This document shows, in pieces, positions 6,151-8,256 of a stretch of 8,256 nt of DNA; position 1 is the first letter of the stretch, and each line of letters opens with the position of its first letter. The translations under genes were made by a program, and so were the position numbers. The notes beneath the pieces were generated by a model. That model saw nothing but the letters and a program-made list of their open reading frames with translations, ran no database searches and was not told the origin of the DNA. The DNA comes from Candidatus Scybalomonas excrementavium. GTDB lineage: Bacteria; Bacillota; Clostridia; Lachnospirales; Lachnospiraceae. Location: assembly GCA_017694765.1 (NCBI GenBank), contig JADIML010000200.1, positions 1-8,256 on the forward strand, read 5' to 3'.

Positions 6151-8151
6151 ATGATGACATTTAATGAGGCGCAAAAACAAGCAATTGTTCATAAAGATGG
6201 ACCTATGCTTGTACTTGCAGGACCAGGATCTGGGAAGACAATGGTCTTGACTCATCGTGTTCAGCATCTCATAGAACAACATGGGATTCATCCAGCAAAG
6301 ATTTTAGTCATTACATTTACAAAGGCAGCAGCCTTAGAAATGAAGGAACGATTTTATAAACTGGCAGGTGAAAACCTGCCAGTTGTGTTTGGAACGTTTC
6401 ATTCTATCTTCTTTACAATTTTAAAACAGGCTTATGGATATACAAGTGCAAATGTTGTAAGTGAAGAGGAAAAACGTCAATATTTACGGGAAATTGTAGC
6501 AAGACAAAAACTTGAAATGGAAGATGAAGCTGAATTTTTAAGTAATTTAATTGGGGAGATTAGTTTAGTAAAAGGAGAAATGTTATCGTTAGAACATTAT
6601 TATAGTGCAACTTGTTCTGATGATGTATTTCGTACCATTTATGAGTCCTATGAAGAATATTTAAGACTTTATCACAAAATTGATTTTGATGATATGATGG
6701 TATTTACCTATGAGTTATTTTTACAAAGAGAGGATATTTTAGAGCAATGGCAAAAACGATTTCCTTATATACTAATCGATGAGTTTCAAGATATTAATAA
6801 ATTACAGTATAACATTGTAAAAATGTTAGCAAAGCCAAATCATAATCTTTTTATTGTAGGAGATGATGATCAATCGATTTATCGATTTCGAGGAGCGAAT
6901 CCAGAAATTATGCTTGGCTTTGAAAAAGATTATCCAAATTGTAAGAAGACGTTATTGAGCGTGAACTACCGTTGTAGTGAAGATATTGTCAATGGTGCTA
7001 AAAGGGTTATTAAAAATAATACAAAACGGTTTCCAAAAGATATTCAATCGAGTCGAGGAAAAAAACATCCAATACAAGTCCATGAAGTTTTGAATCAACG
7101 AAAAGAAAATGAACAGATCTTGAACTTGATTCGAGAATATAATCGTAAGGGAATTCTTTTTTCGGAAATGGCAATTATTTTTCGGACAAATACCCAACCA
7201 AGACTTTTATTGGAAAAACTATTAGAATATAATATTCCATTTAAAATGAGAGATGGAATTCCAAATATTTATGAACATTTTATTGCTAGAAATTTGATGA
7301 ATTATATGCGATTAGCAGTTGGAAATCGCGAACGAGTCGTTTTTTTGGATATTATGAATCGACCAAAACGATATTTGAGTAGAGATTATCTTGTAAATCC
7401 AGTCATTTCTTTTGCTGAATTAAAAATGGCAGTTGCAGATAAAGGGTGGATGGTAGATCGTATTGTACAGCTAGAATCCGATCTCAAAATGATCGCGAAA
7501 ATGTCACCTTATGCTGCCATTAATTATATTCGAAAAGGAATTGGATACGATGAATTTTTAAGAGAATATGCTAATTTTCGAAAAATGAATGTGGAAGACT
7601 TATTTGAGGTTATTGACGAAATTCAAACAAGTGCAAAGGAACATGCCACAATGGAAGACTGGTTTAAGCATATTCGAGAATATTCGGAGCAATTAAAAGA
7701 GCAGATGAGTTTATCGAAAAAAGACAGAGAAGGCGTTACATTAACGACTATGCACAGTTCGAAGGGCTTAGAATATCAAGTCGTTTTTCTATTAGATGTC
7801 AATGAAGAAGTGACTCCACATAAAAAGGCAGTCAAAGATGCTGACTTAGAAGAAGAGAGAAGAATGTTTTATGTCGCTATGACGAGAGCAAAAGATTATC
7901 TTCATATTTTCACAGTAGAAGACTACTTTACAAAAAAATTGCCTCGTTCCAGATTTTTAGGAGAGTTGCTATTTGATAAAGAAGAACTAGCAGTCGGGGC
8001 AATTGTTGAACATAAAAAATATGGTATAGGAAAAATAACATACATTGATCAAGATAGAATTTGTGTATATTTTGATAAGTTAGATGATACTCGTACTCTA
8101 AATGTAGAATTTGTGATTGCAAATGGTCTTTTAACATTGAAACAATCATAG
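6151..8151 (+). CDS. UvrD/PcrA-type superfamily 1A DNA helicase
   Basis: This is a predicted ATP-driven 3'-5' DNA translocase of the UvrD/Rep/PcrA group, acting in repair or in clearing replication forks. All SF1A motifs are present: Q motif FNEAQKQAI (4-12), Walker A GPGSGKT (24-30), motif Ia TFTKAAALEMKER, motif II DEFQD (210-214), motif III GDDDQSIYRFRGA (237-249), motif IV VNYRCS, IVa FRTNTQPR (344-351), motif V MHSSKGLEY (534-542) and motif VI EEERRMFYVAMTRAK (567-581). The C-terminus (about 614-664) contains VGAIVEHKKYGIGKI and looks like the Tudor-like domain of PcrA/UvrD that contacts RNA polymerase. At 666 residues it is shorter than PcrA (over 700), mainly in the 2B region (about 365-520), so it may be a second paralogue rather than PcrA itself; hence no symbol. 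ATG 6151 follows the gltX stop with no gap; ATG 6154 is an equal alternative. Confidence 0.93.
   Translation: MMTFNEAQKQAIVHKDGPMLVLAGPGSGKTMVLTHRVQHLIEQHGIHPAKILVITFTKAAALEMKERFYKLAGENLPVVFGTFHSIFFTILKQAYGYTSANVVSEEEKRQYLREIVARQKLEMEDEAEFLSNLIGEISLVKGEMLSLEHYYSATCSDDVFRTIYESYEEYLRLYHKIDFDDMMVFTYELFLQREDILEQWQKRFPYILIDEFQDINKLQYNIVKMLAKPNHNLFIVGDDDQSIYRFRGANPEIMLGFEKDYPNCKKTLLSVNYRCSEDIVNGAKRVIKNNTKRFPKDIQSSRGKKHPIQVHEVLNQRKENEQILNLIREYNRKGILFSEMAIIFRTNTQPRLLLEKLLEYNIPFKMRDGIPNIYEHFIARNLMNYMRLAVGNRERVVFLDIMNRPKRYLSRDYLVNPVISFAELKMAVADKGWMVDRIVQLESDLKMIAKMSPYAAINYIRKGIGYDEFLREYANFRKMNVEDLFEVIDEIQTSAKEHATMEDWFKHIREYSEQLKEQMSLSKKDREGVTLTTMHSSKGLEYQVVFLLDVNEEVTPHKKAVKDADLEEERRMFYVAMTRAKDYLHIFTVEDYFTKKLPRSRFLGELLFDKEELAVGAIVEHKKYGIGKITYIDQDRICVYFDKLDDTRTLNVEFVIANGLLTLKQS
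6359..6384 (+). other. Perfect 11-bp hairpin with GAAA loop inside the helicase gene
   Basis: AACTGGCAGGT (6359-6369), GAAA (6370-6373) and ACCTGCCAGTT (6374-6384) make an uninterrupted 11-bp stem closed by a GNRA-type tetraloop, about 210 nt into the helicase frame. It is followed by GTGTTT, a moderately U-rich stretch. The region encodes ordinary residues 70-78 (KLAGENLPV) of the helicase, so it is embedded in coding sequence. Confidence 0.6.
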
Positions 8152-8190
8152 TGAAATTTAATAGGAAATAGGAAGGAAGCAGTGGCACCT

Positions 8191-8256
8191 ATGAATAAAG
8201 GAAAAATGCGTTCTAGAACGATTATAATTGCTATTATTGGAGTAGTTGGTTTTTTA
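8191..8256 (+). CDS. Start of a membrane or secreted protein, partial at window edge
   Basis: Only 22 codons are visible from ATG 8191: a basic start (MNKGKMRSRT) followed by a hydrophobic run (IIIAIIGVVGFL), as in a signal peptide or a first transmembrane segment. It lies 39 bp after the helicase stop on the same strand, with no terminator between, so it is probably in the gltX-helicase transcription unit. A purine-rich site, GGAAGGAAG (8171-8179), precedes it. An in-frame GTG at 8182 sits closer to that site and could be the true start, adding three residues. The family cannot be identified from this fragment. Confidence 0.6.
   Translation, partial: MNKGKMRSRTIIIAIIGVVGFL

Noticed and set aside
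4690..8151. A new defence or signalling system formed by gltX, the helicase and the following gene.
   Set aside because: gltX is an intact housekeeping synthetase and the helicase is a standard UvrD type without nuclease or other fused domains; the last gene is too short here to judge.

Overview
The window looks like chromosomal DNA from a low-GC, Gram-positive anaerobe of the class Clostridia (Bacillota). A member of the Lachnospiraceae is my best guess, with moderate confidence. The signs are AT-rich coding, strong AGGAGG-type ribosome binding sites, SigA-type promoters, a type III pantothenate kinase, and a SpoIID/LytB-family gene directly before queA. I see no insertion sequence, phage gene, CRISPR array, tRNA or rRNA. 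Everything I can identify belongs to recognised housekeeping or envelope families.

Layout: the left edge (1-764, minus strand) holds the N-terminal part of coaBC, whose 3' end lies outside the window. A 218-bp divergent intergenic region (765-982) carries back-to-back promoters for coaBC and for coaX (983-1753, plus). Next come a 105-bp spacer with a 20-bp RNA-type hairpin, a secreted SpoIID/LytB-domain protein (1859-3466), and queA (3510-4538, tRNA queuosine synthesis). A 151-bp spacer then carries a clear SigA promoter and leads to gltX (4690-6150, glutamyl-tRNA synthetase). A UvrD/PcrA-type DNA helicase (6151-8151) abuts gltX with no gap. The start of a further gene with a hydrophobic N-terminus (8191-8256) runs off the right edge.

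How the genes relate: coaX and coaBC supply the first three steps of coenzyme A synthesis from pantothenate (phosphorylation, cysteine ligation, decarboxylation) and are read divergently from one control region. The SpoIID-like protein and queA are close enough (43 bp) to share a transcript, but nothing suggests shared chemistry. gltX, the helicase and probably the last gene form a second transcription unit driven from the promoter at 4593-4621.

I did not find a new multi-gene system. The observations most worth checking are non-coding: a perfect 11-bp hairpin with a GAAA loop inside the helicase reading frame, a fully paired 20-bp hairpin after coaX that only pairs fully in the plus-strand RNA, and a 7-bp dyad lying on the coaBC -10 box.
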